DNA of 64,000 nucleotides, taken from NCBI GenBank assembly GCA_964598765.1, contig CAZRCZ010000002.1:1-64000 (forward strand), in the 5' to 3' direction. A program made the position numbers and the translations under genes. This document shows positions 1-9,171 of this stretch, piece after piece. Below the pieces are notes generated by a model that was given only the letters and a program-made list of their open reading frames with translations, was not told the DNA's origin and ran no database searches. Position 1 is the stretch's first letter. Every line of letters starts with the position of its first letter. This stretch comes from CAZRCZ01 sp964598765 (GTDB taxonomy: Bacteria > Sumerlaeota > Sumerlaeia > MVZB01 > JAJFLK01).

Positions 1-668
1 TTGTTTGCGGGCGTTCCCGAACTGTAGGTTCCCCCGCCGTTCCCCGGTGTACCGCTGATGACTCCGCCCTTTCCTCCCACGCCTCCGAAACCTCCGCCGC
101 CGCCGGCCGCGCCAAGTGATCCTCCGGCCCCGAAACCGGTTCCTCCGCCATTTCCTCCCGTGGCTGATCCCGTGCTACCGGGTTGACCGACGGGATTGCC
201 CCCGCCTCCGGCGCCGTCTGATCCGCCAAAGATATCTCCGGCTCCTCCTCCTCCCCCTCCGCCTCCCGCATAGCCCGCGCCGCCGCTCCCTCCGTCAACG
301 GTGTTGGAATTGACCCCGTTGGAACCATTCATGTTGATTGTTCCCGCGATGACCGCGCTACCTTTGACCAGAATGGCGATGGGGCGCGTTCCGGTGACGG
401 TGATCGTGTGGCCGGAATTCAGAATGAAACCGTCGTCAAAGGTGAAGACCGCAAGGCCGGTCGAGCCGTTCACCACGCCCGACCCGATTCCCGGCCAATT
501 CGGCGTTCCCCCGGTCGTGACCGTAATGCTTCCGGTCGAATTGTAAGCGCCGAGACTCGTGTAGTTATTGGGTTTAAGGGCAAGCTGGGCGAAGCCGCCG
601 AAAGCTTGCGCGAAAAGGGCAATCCCCGACGCCATGCCGAGAACGCGGCTTTTGCGCGTTCGGGACAA
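1..668 (-). CDS. Gly-rich secreted surface protein, 3' end outside window
   Basis: The minus strand is open from about 704 to the window edge with no stop, so this is the N-terminal part of a larger protein. From a TTG at 668 the product starts MSRTRKSR followed by a hydrophobic stretch ending AFGGFA, a plausible Sec signal peptide. About 60 residues of beta-rich sequence follow (phrases such as ITVTTGG, HTITVTGTRPIAILVKG and VIAGTINMNGSNG), then a long tract dominated by Gly with some Ser, Asn and Ala. This layout is typical of large glycine-rich cell-surface proteins with beta-helix-like segments. The start is uncertain: TTG at 704 and ATG at 635 are in the same frame, and none has a convincing ribosome binding site except a GGAG at 699-702. 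Function is unknown; it is convergent with nothing and lies in the same direction as the next surface gene. Confidence 0.72.
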   Translation of the reverse strand, partial: MSRTRKSRVLGMASGIALFAQAFGGFAQLALKPNNYTSLGAYNSTGSITVTTGGTPNWPGIGSGVVNGSTGLAVFTFDDGFILNSGHTITVTGTRPIAILVKGSAVIAGTINMNGSNGVNSNTVDGGSGGAGYAGGGGGGGGAGDIFGGSDGAGGGGNPVGQPGSTGSATGGNGGGTGFGAGGSLGAAGGGGGFGGVGGKGGVISGTPGNGGGTYSSGTPAN

Positions 669-714
669 AATGGGAAAAAGGAAAATGATTTTGATATACT
701 CCAATGTATAAGAC

Positions 715-743
715 TTTATAGGGCGCGCCGGTCAATCCGACAA
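715..743 (-). promoter_or_regulatory. sigma70-type promoter for the Gly-rich surface gene
   Basis: On the minus strand a TTGTCG (-35, complement of 738-743) is followed by exactly 17 bases and TATAAA (-10, complement of 715-720). The implied start of transcription is near 707, only a few bases before the most upstream in-frame TTG at 704 and about 40 before the TTG at 668. The spacing is ideal and the -10 matches five of six positions. It lies between the stop of the propeller gene and the Gly-rich gene, so that gene can be transcribed independently. Confidence 0.5.
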
Positions 744-763
744 CTTAAAATTGCGCGGGATGC

Positions 764-3700
764 TTATTCGTAAAGGTCCCAATTCCGGACGGCGTTGGGC
801 GTCGGCGTCGGCGTGTTGTAGCTGACATACATGCTCCACTTCTCGCTCGTGATCGTCGGCGAGAGAGGGGTTAACTGACCGGGCGGCGCGCCGAAGGGTT
901 GGGCGACATAGAGACCGTTGCCCGAAACCCCGGCGGTGTAGCTCGGGACGTCGCCGTTGGAGCTGGTCTGCCAACCGAGCCAGTAGATCCCGGGCGCGAG
1001 CGTCAGCGCGCTCGGAGTTCCCGAACTGATCGGGGCGTTGATCCAGCCGCCATTGGTGGAATTGGCGAACGCGCCGCTGTCCCAAAGCAGATTGCGCGGG
1101 GCGGCATCGTCATAGATCGAAAGGCGAAGGCTTCCCGAGGCCTTGTGGGAATAAAACGAAGCCGACGTGAGATTCCCGATCTCCGGCATGATCATCTTGG
1201 TTGCCTTCAGATAGCCGTTTTCCGAGATCGCCACCTTGACCACAAGCGCGGGCGAGGTCTTTGTGCCGAAGTAGGCGTATCCCGTTCCTGTGTCAAGCAC
1301 CGCGCTGGGGAGGATGTTTTCGGAAGGATTCAGTGTGAGCGATCCAATTCTTGCCGGCGGCGCGACGCCGTTTCCCAACGCGACCTTTATGATGATTCCC
1401 GGGGAGGCATACGTCCCGAACCAAGCATATCCGGCCACTGGCGCGATCACTGCGGAATCAAGAGCGTTCTCGCCGGAATTCAGCGTGACGCTTCCAATTC
1501 TCGTAGGCGGGTTTGATCCTGCCCCTAGAAAGACCTTGACGACTCGCCCCGGCGAGGTATCGGTCCCGAAATAAGCATAACTATTGGACAAGTCTATGAC
1601 GGCACTTCCGGGATAGTTTTCTCCGGAATTGAGGGTGACGGCCCCGACTCGGACCGGCGGACTGCTACCCGCGCCTAAGTTGACTTTGACGACTCTTCCG
1701 GGGGCCGTATAAGTTCCCAAATAAGCATATCCTCCCGTGGGATCAATCACCGCGCTGTAAATCTCATTCTCGCCTGAATTAAGCGTAAGCGCGCCGGCGC
1801 GGACGGGAGGATTCGCCCCCGAACCGAGCGCGACTTTGACCAATTTTGCGGGATACGTGAATGTTCCAAAGTAAGCATATCCCCCCGCCGTGTCAATGAC
1901 GGCCCGATCGGCATAATCTTCCCCCGGGTTCAAAGCGACGCTTGCCACTCGCGTCGGAGGATTCGCGCCAAATCCCAACGCGACCTTGACAATCCTGCCG
2001 GGTGCGGTATGAGTTCCAAAGTAGGCGTATCCGGCAACCGTGTCAATCACGCCGCAGTAGAGAATATCTTCACCGATGTTAAGCGTCAGGCTTCCCACCT
2101 CGCTGGGAAGCGCGTCTCCGGTTCCCAGCGCGACCTTCACGATCCGTCCCGGCCCTGTGCTTGTCGCAAAGTAGGCGTATCCCGCGGATGCATTGAGGAG
2201 AGCGACCCCGAATGAATTTTCTCCTCCGTTAAGCAGGAGGCTTCCGACTTCGGTCGGGGTGTCGCTTCCTCCCGATAACGCGACTTTCACGACGTTACCC
2301 GGCGAATCGTAGGTTCCGAAATACGCGTATCCGGCGGACGCATCAATGACGCCGCTATACGCTCCGTCTTCCCCATCGTTGAACGTCACCGATCCGATTC
2401 GGGTCGGAAGGGCGGCTCCCGCGCCCAACGCCACCTTGACGACGACTCCGGGAGCCGTGAAAGCCCCAAAATAGGCGTAGCCCCCTGAAGGGTCAATCAC
2501 CGCGCTGGAAAGGTAATTCTCCGTGGCGTTGAGCGTCAGGCTTCCCACGCGGCTGGGGGGCGAAGCCCCCGACCCCAAGTCAATTTTGACGACGATTCCG
2601 GGGGAAGTGTCGGTCGCAAAGTAGGCGTAGCCCGAAGCCGGATCAATCGCCGCCGCGCTGAGATAATCTTCTCCCGTGTTGAGCGAGACCGATCCGATTC
2701 GGCTTGGGAGGGCCGCTCCTGTCCCCAAGTCAACCTTGACCACCATCCCCGGCGAAGTGTCGGTTCCGAAATAGGCGTAACCCGCGGCGGGGTCAACGGC
2801 CGCGCTGAAAAGGTAATCCTCTCCCGGATCCAAGGAAACCGCGCCGATTCTGCTCGGTGGATTGGCCCCGGCTCCCAAATCAACTTTGATCACCGTCCCG
2901 GGGGAGGTGAAAGTTCCGAAATAGGCGTAACCGTTCGTTGGGTCCCCCACGGCGCTGACGAGGTAATCCTCTCCGGAATTAAGCGCAAGCGCGGATATTC
3001 GATTGGGGAGGGCGGCTCCGGCCCCCAATGCGATCTTGACCACGTTGCCGGGAGTGGTGAAGGTTCCGAAATAGGCGTAGCCGGCCGTGGGATCAATCGC
3101 GGCGCAGTAGAGTTGGTCCTCGCCCGGATTGAGCGTGATCGCGCCGATTCGGGTAGGAGGATTGATTCCCGATCCCAAGGCGACTTTAATGACCTTACCG
3201 GGCGCGGTGTTGGTTCCAAAGTAAGCGTAGCTCGCCGCCGTGTCCACGACCGCGCTCGTCAGGAGATTCTCTCCGCTGTTCAACGCAAGACTCCCCACTT
3301 CGCTGGGAAGATTAGCCCCTCCTCCTAATGACACCTTGGCGATGAAACCGGGGGAGGTCTCGGTTCCGAAGTACGCATATCCCGCCGTTGTGTCAATCGC
3401 CGCTGATCCGAGGATGTTTTCACCCGCGCTTAGAGTTACAGATCCCAATCGGGTCGGAGGATTACTTCCTGAACCTAACCCCACCTTAACAACAGTACCG
3501 GGTGAGGCGTATGTTCCGAAATAGGCATAGCCTTGCGCCGGATTGATGACGCCGGAAGTGGTGACATTCTCTCCGAAGTTCAGGGTGACGGCCCCGATCC
3601 TGCTCGGCGCACTGGAACCGGCCCCCAAATTAACCTTGATGACCCTACCCGGCGTGGTGTCGGTTCCGAAGTAAGCATACCCCGCCGAGGGATCAATGAC

Positions 3701-5161
3701 CGCGCTTCCGAGATAATTTTCCCCCGAATTGAGCGTCGTCGAGGCGATCCGGCTTGGGGGACTTGCTCCGGCCCCCAACGCAACTTTGACCACTTTGCCC
3801 GGACTGTTGTAGGTCCCGCAGTAAAGATATCCGGCCGCCACGTCAATGGCCGCGCTATAGACGTCGTTTTCCCCGCTGTTGAACGAGGCCGCTCCGATTC
3901 GGGTCGGAAGGCTCGCCCCGGCTCCCAAAGCCACCTTCACCACGATTCCCGGCGACGTGAAAGTTCCAAAGTAGGCGTATCCTCCCGTCGCGTCAATATC
4001 CGCGCCGGTGAGATCATTCTCCCCCGAATTCAGCGTGAGCGCGCCGATTCTCGTCGGTGGATTGGATCCGTTTCCCAACGCAACCTTGATGACGATTCCG
4101 GGGGACGTGTTGGTTCCGAAGTAGGCATAACCCGACGACGGATCAATGACGCCGCAATAGAGGTTATCTTCCCCCGTGTTGAGCGTAATCGCCGCGACCC
4201 GCGTCGGAGGATTCGCTCCGCTTCCCAAGGCGATCTTGATCACCCTGCCGGGAACCGTGGCTGTTCCGAAATAGGCGTATCCGGCGGCGGGATCAATCAG
4301 CGCGGTGGCAATGTTGTCCTCTTCGTTGGGGCCGCTGATCGCGCCGACCTCGCGTAGCGCGGCATTGGGATAATTCGTCGCTCCCGGGGTCGTGATGCCC
4401 GCCGTCGGATCGGAAAATTGCAGGGAGCCGTCCTCGAATTGATGCCCGGTCGCGTCGGTCACGCGAAGGAGGATCGAATAATTTTTTTCCTCCAAATCAC
4501 GACCGATCCATTCGGTTTGCCACAAACCGACGCTAGGCAATGCATTATCCGAGCCGCGACTGTCAGGGAGCGCTTCCGAGAAGGATGAGGAATGAAGGAT
4601 GAAGGATGGAAAAGAGGAATTATTCGAATGCGTGAGTGGAGAATTCGAATCTGAAATTCCAGATTGCCGATCTTCGCTCGAACCGCGACCGTCAGGGAGC
4701 GATGGTTTGACTTGCTCAGCGGGGCGATTTTTCCCTCCCCGCTCCCTTTCCAAGGGAGAGAGGAGGGTGAGGGTTGATTCGGATTTCAAATCCCCGTTCG
4801 CGTCCCCTTGTTTTCTCGCGGGATGAAGCAAAAGCGTGTCCAACACCCGCTCGCCGTCCCGAATTTCCGCCTTGACTTCCTTCACTCCTCTCGGCGCCTT
4901 CACCACCGCGCTGATGGTCAATTTGCCGCCGTTCTTGACCGACGGACTGGAAAGGGAAGGTATGACGTGAATTTTCCCGTCGCCATGTCCAATCGGCTGA
5001 GGAAAATCGGGGACTGGCTCGCGGGGGTTCGTCCGCGCCCCTGTCCCGCGAACATCAGAACGGAATTTCGGCGGCGCATCGTCGGCGAACGACGGGGCGT
5101 TTCCCAACGCCGCGCCCACCAGAATCAGACCGGGGAGAAAAAATCGCCGAAGAGAGCGCAT
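764..5161 (-). CDS. giant secreted 21-repeat beta-propeller protein
   Basis: This 1465-aa protein starts at the ATG at 5161, which has an AGGAG ribosome binding site and opens a clean signal peptide (MRSLRRFFLPGLILVG, cleavage near PSFA). An upstream in-frame extension lacks these. Residues about 60-120 form a module (GHGDGKIHVIPSLSS to VKEVKAEIRDG) shared with the proteins at 15202 and 15728. Residues about 130-220 are low-complexity sequence made of translated dispersed repeats. From about 293 come 21 units with the core GYAYFGT, a KVALG strand and a GENYL turn. Twenty consecutive units are exactly 50 residues. Each unit has four predicted beta strands, as expected for one propeller blade, so 21 units would make three seven-bladed propellers. 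A jelly-roll-like domain follows (about 1320-1450), then a TPTPTP linker and the tail PNAVRNWDLYE. No catalytic motif is visible; an extracellular binding or structural role is inferred. Confidence 0.88.
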   Translation of the reverse strand: MRSLRRFFLPGLILVGAALGNAPSFADDAPPKFRSDVRGTGARTNPREPVPDFPQPIGHGDGKIHVIPSLSSPSVKNGGKLTISAVVKAPRGVKEVKAEIRDGERVLDTLLLHPARKQGDANGDLKSESTLTLLSPLERERGGKNRPAEQVKPSLPDGRGSSEDRQSGISDSNSPLTHSNNSSFPSFILHSSSFSEALPDSRGSDNALPSVGLWQTEWIGRDLEEKNYSILLRVTDATGHQFEDGSLQFSDPTAGITTPGATNYPNAALREVGAISGPNEEDNIATALIDPAAGYAYFGTATVPGRVIKIALGSGANPPTRVAAITLNTGEDNLYCGVIDPSSGYAYFGTNTSPGIVIKVALGNGSNPPTRIGALTLNSGENDLTGADIDATGGYAYFGTFTSPGIVVKVALGAGASLPTRIGAASFNSGENDVYSAAIDVAAGYLYCGTYNSPGKVVKVALGAGASPPSRIASTTLNSGENYLGSAVIDPSAGYAYFGTDTTPGRVIKVNLGAGSSAPSRIGAVTLNFGENVTTSGVINPAQGYAYFGTYASPGTVVKVGLGSGSNPPTRLGSVTLSAGENILGSAAIDTTAGYAYFGTETSPGFIAKVSLGGGANLPSEVGSLALNSGENLLTSAVVDTAASYAYFGTNTAPGKVIKVALGSGINPPTRIGAITLNPGEDQLYCAAIDPTAGYAYFGTFTTPGNVVKIALGAGAALPNRISALALNSGEDYLVSAVGDPTNGYAYFGTFTSPGTVIKVDLGAGANPPSRIGAVSLDPGEDYLFSAAVDPAAGYAYFGTDTSPGMVVKVDLGTGAALPSRIGSVSLNTGEDYLSAAAIDPASGYAYFATDTSPGIVVKIDLGSGASPPSRVGSLTLNATENYLSSAVIDPSGGYAYFGAFTAPGVVVKVALGAGAALPTRIGSVTFNDGEDGAYSGVIDASAGYAYFGTYDSPGNVVKVALSGGSDTPTEVGSLLLNGGENSFGVALLNASAGYAYFATSTGPGRIVKVALGTGDALPSEVGSLTLNIGEDILYCGVIDTVAGYAYFGTHTAPGRIVKVALGFGANPPTRVASVALNPGEDYADRAVIDTAGGYAYFGTFTYPAKLVKVALGSGANPPVRAGALTLNSGENEIYSAVIDPTGGYAYLGTYTAPGRVVKVNLGAGSSPPVRVGAVTLNSGENYPGSAVIDLSNSYAYFGTDTSPGRVVKVFLGAGSNPPTRIGSVTLNSGENALDSAVIAPVAGYAWFGTYASPGIIIKVALGNGVAPPARIGSLTLNPSENILPSAVLDTGTGYAYFGTKTSPALVVKVAISENGYLKATKMIMPEIGNLTSASFYSHKASGSLRLSIYDDAAPRNLLWDSGAFANSTNGGWINAPISSGTPSALTLAPGIYWLGWQTSSNGDVPSYTAGVSGNGLYVAQPFGAPPGQLTPLSPTITSEKWSMYVSYNTPTPTPNAVRNWDLYE
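1226..4285 (-). repeat. 150-bp in-frame tandem repeat array
   Basis: The coding repeats of the giant propeller gene recur with a period of exactly 150 bases. The first GYAYFG-type codon run starts at 4285 and the twenty-first at 1285, which is 20 times 150 with no insertion or deletion. Codon choice varies between units while the peptide core is kept, so the array is old and under selection at the protein level rather than a fresh amplification. It should not be read as a CRISPR or satellite array. Confidence 0.9.
4550..4776. repeat. cluster of dispersed repeats translated inside the propeller gene
   Basis: Three repeat types lie side by side inside the coding sequence. Two copies of a REP-like unit (core GAGCCGCGAC followed by GGGAGCG) are at about 4551-4573 and 4675-4703. 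A GAAGGATGAAGGATG-type unit lies at about 4583-4610. A CCCTCTCCC-type palindrome (CTCCCTTTCC...AAGGGAGAG) lies at about 4734-4775. The same units occur between genes elsewhere in the window. Their translation gives the stretches SLPDGRGS, LPDSRGSD, SSFPSFILHSSSF and LLSPLERERG between the N-terminal module and the propeller, where a flexible linker would tolerate them. Confidence 0.75.
5001..5052. repeat. dispersed GGGACTGGCTCGC repeat, copy 1, in coding sequence
   Basis: A roughly 50-base unit with the core GGGACTGGCTCGC and TTCGTCCGCG occurs here, at 11464-11520 and at 20451-20505. Here it is translated on the minus strand as ARTNPREPVPDF, just before the conserved N-terminal module of the giant propeller protein. 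The other two copies are intergenic. Confidence 0.65.
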
Positions 5162-5323
5162 GGAATCTCCTGTTTGCGGTTGGGATTGTGCATCCGGCCA
5201 AACTTGGAAGTAAAGGAATTTATAAACCTTCGAGCCACGGATTACGCCGGCTTCGCGAATTCTTTGACGCGGCTGGTCTGTGCAATCTGTGCCTATTTTC
5301 ACTTTCCCTCCGGCGGCAAGCGG

Positions 5324-5496
5324 GGGTGCATTTCACTTTTCCGATGTGAGGCGAGATCAAGGGGCATGGGGACGCCAACGGCGTCCCGCAACACAGCCCA
5401 AGGTTGCCGAGCGGAGCGAGGCTACCTTGGGACATTGGCCATACCCTCGCAACCCCGACGGGGTTGCGGAATCTTTCGGATAAGTGAAATGCACCC
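5324..5496. repeat. 173-bp multi-hairpin MITE-like element, copy 1
   Basis: The element is bounded by perfect 15-base inverted ends: GGGTGCATTTCACTT at 5324-5338 and its complement at 5482-5496. Inside are three palindromes: GACGCCAACGGCGTC, a CCCAAGGTTGCCGAG/GCTACCTTGGG hairpin, and CAACCCCGACGGGGTTG. It encodes no protein. Other copies are at 10377-10536, 34132-34300 (inverted) and about 37306-37470 (inverted, worn). It occupies most of the 424-base gap between 5161 and 5586. The remainder carries half of a CAGAG-type inverted repeat (near 5503-5525) whose partner is inside the next gene. Confidence 0.8.
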
Positions 5497-5585
5497 TTCA
5501 CCGCAGAGCCGCAGAGAAGATTTTGACTGAATTGAAAAGAATTGAGAACATGGCCGGCCTGAAGAAGAAATAGCCCTCATTTCGC

Positions 5586-6959
5586 ATGAAAACCGATCGC
5601 TCGCAAAAATCCTCTCTGTGTCTCTGTGGTGCGTTTTCGGTTTTCTTCCTCGCGTTTATCGTCCGCCTCGCGTTTCTTGCAATCGTCGGTTTTCATTACA
5701 CCGACGCCCAAAAGATGCTCGACCGCGATTCGTCGAACATTTTGAGCGGGATCGGTTACGTGGATCTCAACAATCGTCCGACTGCGTTTTTTCCCCCCCT
5801 ATACATGGGGATATACACGCTTTTCAGGATCATCTTCGGCGAACATCGCGTTGGGGCGATGCTCGTCTTCGATTGCGTCGTGAGCGCGGCGTCGGTCGTG
5901 GTTCTTTATTTTTTGGCCTTGCGGACGTTGGGGAAAAAGCAGGCCATGATCTCAGGCGTCGCCTACGCTTTCTACCCCTTCAGCGTCGCCTACGTCGTCG
6001 CCCTCCATTCAACCAGCCTGGAAATATGCCTGTCGCTCTTGCTCCTGTATCTGATCATTCGAGGAATTGAGGATTCAAAATCTGAAATGTCAGATACCCA
6101 ATCCTCAATCTACAATTCGAAATCTTCAATCCTTTCATCCTTCATCCTTCCTCCTTCATCCTTCGGTTTGTTTGCCGGTCTCTCCTTGGGCTTCCTCTCC
6201 CTCATGCGCCCCATGATCATTCCGCTGGCAATTATTCTTCCATTCGTTCAGATCGGGTCCGCGAGAAATAGGGGGACCCAGTGGATCGCTTGCATGAAAT
6301 CTACAATGATTCTGTGGCTGGTTGGCGGTTCCATTGTGGGAGTTTGGACCGTTCGGAATTGTATTCGGTTGGGAGAATTCGTGCCCGTAGCCACAAACTT
6401 GGGTTACAATTTTGCCATGGGGAATAACGATGAATCATTGGGAGGAATGAGACGCGCGGACGGAACGACTTTGGAAGACCTGAATTTTTTACCCAAAGAC
6501 GAAAAGGCGATGCACGCGAACATAACATCTGATTCCGAAAGAGATCGTTACCTTTTCAAATGGGGATGGAATTACATACTGGCGCATCCAGCCCGATTCT
6601 TTCGACTTGTGCCTTCGCGCCTTTATTACTTGTTTTGGTTTGAGGACGCGCTGATTAAGGAAAGTGCGGTTGGTCGCTTCGCCTTTGGGGGCAAACTATC
6701 CGATGCCCTCATTTATTTTTTGGCGTTGGGCGGGCTGGTCCGTCTCATTTTCACGAACCGCTGGCGTTTGATCGCCACACCCGTAGCCTTTATCCTTTAC
6801 CATCCCTTCTTTTATTCCTTCTTCTTCGGCCAATGGCGATTTCGCGCGCATTTCATGGGGATACTGATTCTTTTGGGATCGGAATTCGTTGTTTATCTAC
6901 TGGGGCGGCTCGGCAAGCGTAGGAAAAGCCGGAGGTTGCTGGAGCAAGAGCAAGAGTAA
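5586..6959 (+). CDS. GT-C-type membrane glycosyltransferase (PMT/ArnT-like)
   Basis: A 457-aa polytopic membrane protein with about ten hydrophobic segments. After the first segment (residues about 17-37) comes a loop containing acidic residues (DAQKMLDRDSSNILSG and FFPPLYMGIYTLFR). This arrangement is characteristic of GT-C enzymes that move a sugar from a polyprenyl-phosphate donor, where an early acidic loop residue is catalytic. A hydrophilic insertion at about 160-195 (SKSEMSDTQ and SSILSSFILPPSSF) is translated dispersed repeat. The first residues after MKTDRSQK, SSLCLCGAF, come from a CTCTGTGTCTCTGTGG repeat. It precedes asnB by about 200 bases. Substrate is unknown; cell-envelope glycosylation is the likely role. 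Confidence 0.72.
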   Translation: MKTDRSQKSSLCLCGAFSVFFLAFIVRLAFLAIVGFHYTDAQKMLDRDSSNILSGIGYVDLNNRPTAFFPPLYMGIYTLFRIIFGEHRVGAMLVFDCVVSAASVVVLYFLALRTLGKKQAMISGVAYAFYPFSVAYVVALHSTSLEICLSLLLLYLIIRGIEDSKSEMSDTQSSIYNSKSSILSSFILPPSSFGLFAGLSLGFLSLMRPMIIPLAIILPFVQIGSARNRGTQWIACMKSTMILWLVGGSIVGVWTVRNCIRLGEFVPVATNLGYNFAMGNNDESLGGMRRADGTTLEDLNFLPKDEKAMHANITSDSERDRYLFKWGWNYILAHPARFFRLVPSRLYYLFWFEDALIKESAVGRFAFGGKLSDALIYFLALGGLVRLIFTNRWRLIATPVAFILYHPFFYSFFFGQWRFRAHFMGILILLGSEFVVYLLGRLGKRRKSRRLLEQEQE

Positions 6960-7167
6960 GATTAGGATTTGCCTTGATTCATCAGTGTCGTTTGCTCGAT
7001 CCCGTAGGGATCGAATGAAGGTGGCCACGGGTGAAACCATAGGCGGAATCCGTGGAAGGCGTTCCCGAAAGAAATCCGATCCCGTAGGGGTCGAACAATC
7101 ATTCGAGCATGAGTAAGAACAAGGCAAGATTATGATTAGGATTACGATTACGAACGGATAGCGCGCA

Positions 7168-9078
7168 ATGTGCGGAATCGTGGGAATCATCAAGGGGGAT
7201 CAAACCGGCGACGACCTGCGCGACGCGCTCAATCGCATGTGCGCCACCCTTCGCCATCGCGGACCGGACGACGAGGGAATCTTCACCGCCGGCGACGGCG
7301 GAATCGCCATGCGGCGGCTCAGCATCATTGACGTCGCGGGAGGGCATCAGCCCTTCGTCGCGGAGGATGGCTCGGCGGCGCTGGTCTTCAACGGCGAGAT
7401 TTACAATCACCTTGCGCTCCGCGACGAGTTGACCGGCTTGGGTCACAAGTTCCACAGCCGCTCCGACGGCGAGGTGATTCTGCGGGGCTTTCTGCAATGG
7501 GGAGAGAAAATCTGCGGGCGGCTGGACGGCATGTTCGCGTTTGCAATTTACCAGCCCCGCGAAAAACGGCTTTTCCTCGCCCGCGACCGATTCGGCGAGA
7601 AACCGCTTTATTATGCCCTGCTTCCCACCGGCGGATTGGCGTTCGCTTCGGAAATCAAGGCGCTTCTTACCCTGCCTGAACTCCCGCGGCGCATGAGCGC
7701 CAAGGCGGTTTATCATTACCTCACCCTCCAATACGTTCCCGATCCTCTTTCGGGATTCGAGGGAATTTGGAAACTCCCCGCCGCGCATTTTGCGAGTTGG
7801 AATGCCGGAGATTCGGAGATCGCGCCGCGCCGGTATTGGCAACTGGAATACGAACCCAAAGAGCGGATCGGCGAAACCGAAGCCGCCGCAAAAATTCGCG
7901 ATCTGACCGAGCGCTCGGTCAAGGCGCGGCTGATGAGCGAAGTTCCGCTCGGCGTTTTTTTGAGCGGCGGAATTGACTCGACCATCGTCGCCGCGTTGAT
8001 GGCGCGCAACATGACGGAGCCGCTCAAGACGTTTTCCATCGGCTTCGGCGAGCGATCCTTCAGCGAATTGCCCCATGCGAGGAACGTCGCCGAACGCTAC
8101 AAGACCGATCACCACGAATTTCTCGTCACGCCCGACGCGGCGGAAATTTTGCCCAAATTGGTCGAGGCGTTCGACGAGCCGTACGCCGATTCCTCCGCAT
8201 TGCCGGTTTGGTATCTGAGCGAATTGACGCGGCGTCACGTCACCGTCGCGTTGACCGGCGACGGCGGGGACGAAATGTTCGCGGGTTATCAGCGATACGA
8301 TCTCGATCGGTTCGCCAATGCTTGGTTGGCCATTTCCCGATTTCTTCGACGCCCGTTGGAGCGAATTTTTGAGAACGTGAAGGAGCCGATGGACATTCCC
8401 ATCGAGCGGAATTGGCGCGCCGGACTCAAGCGGTTGGGTCAGGTCGCGCGGTGCGATCCGCGCGCCAGCGTCGTCAGGTGGGGCTCCTATTTCAGCGAGC
8501 CGATGAAAAGGGGAATTTGCTCGCCTGATTTTTTAAGTCAAGCCGGCGTCACGGAATCGGACGGAGAAAATTCGGAGCAATGGATCGCCCGACTCTTTGA
8601 TTCCGCGCGCGCCGAAACATTTTTGGATCGGACGCTCTCGGCGGACATCGCGGGCTATCTCGTCGGCGATTTACTCGTCAAGGCGGATCGAATGACGATG
8701 GCGCATTCGCTCGAGGCGCGCGCTCCGTTTTTGGATCATCATCTCGCCGAATATTCCGCGCGTCTTCCCGCCAACTTCAAGCTGAAGGGACGCCGGACGA
8801 AACACATTTTGAAACAGGCTTTCGCCGATCTGATTCCTCCGGAGCTTCTCAACCGACCCAAACAGGGGTTCGGCATCCCGCTGGGATTATGGATGCGCGA
8901 GGGAAAATTGGCGGATCGTTGCCGCGCGTCGCTGGAATCGCTTTCTCGGCGCGGTTTGTTCAAGCCCAACGAATTAACGCGCCTAGATAAAGAGCATCGC
9001 TCCGGCCAAACCGATCACGGCAAGCGTCTCTGGACGTTGCTGATGTTGGAAGAATGGCATCAGTTTCACCGTCTCTGA
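7168..9078 (+). CDS. asnB: asparagine synthase (glutamine-hydrolysing)
   Basis: The 636-aa product begins MCGIVGIIKG, so Cys2 becomes the N-terminal nucleophile of the class II glutaminase domain after Met removal. The glutaminase domain spans about 1-210, with the expected LSIIDVAGGHQP and VFNGEIYNH motifs. The synthetase domain carries the pyrophosphate loop LSGGIDST at about 264-271 and the downstream TGDGGDEMFAGY motif. The protein converts aspartate, glutamine and ATP to asparagine, or, in surface-polysaccharide clusters, amidates a sugar acid. Its neighbour, a GT-C-like transferase, leaves that second role open. Length is normal for the family. A long ORF on the opposite strand over 7099-8238 is a codon-bias shadow. 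Confidence 0.95.
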   Translation: MCGIVGIIKGDQTGDDLRDALNRMCATLRHRGPDDEGIFTAGDGGIAMRRLSIIDVAGGHQPFVAEDGSAALVFNGEIYNHLALRDELTGLGHKFHSRSDGEVILRGFLQWGEKICGRLDGMFAFAIYQPREKRLFLARDRFGEKPLYYALLPTGGLAFASEIKALLTLPELPRRMSAKAVYHYLTLQYVPDPLSGFEGIWKLPAAHFASWNAGDSEIAPRRYWQLEYEPKERIGETEAAAKIRDLTERSVKARLMSEVPLGVFLSGGIDSTIVAALMARNMTEPLKTFSIGFGERSFSELPHARNVAERYKTDHHEFLVTPDAAEILPKLVEAFDEPYADSSALPVWYLSELTRRHVTVALTGDGGDEMFAGYQRYDLDRFANAWLAISRFLRRPLERIFENVKEPMDIPIERNWRAGLKRLGQVARCDPRASVVRWGSYFSEPMKRGICSPDFLSQAGVTESDGENSEQWIARLFDSARAETFLDRTLSADIAGYLVGDLLVKADRMTMAHSLEARAPFLDHHLAEYSARLPANFKLKGRRTKHILKQAFADLIPPELLNRPKQGFGIPLGLWMREGKLADRCRASLESLSRRGLFKPNELTRLDKEHRSGQTDHGKRLWTLLMLEEWHQFHRL

Positions 9079-9171
9079 TATTCCGCTCGCCGCTCGACTT
9101 TGTCTATTCAACCTGCTACCAATGCCTTGAAGGTGATACGATGACACTCTGCGGTGAAAGCGGCAGTCGCA

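Noticed and set aside
1226..4285. Regular 150-base periodicity as a CRISPR or satellite array
   Set aside because: The repeats are degenerate at the DNA level, keep a reading frame and encode conserved blades; there are no short identical repeats with unique spacers.
2009..4357. Plus-strand ORFs (68 to 274 aa) across the propeller gene
   Set aside because: They are shadows produced by the absence of stop codons in the repeat unit on the opposite strand.
7099..8238. 379-aa minus-strand ORF over asnB
   Set aside because: asnB is unmistakable on the plus strand; the antisense frame is open through codon bias only.
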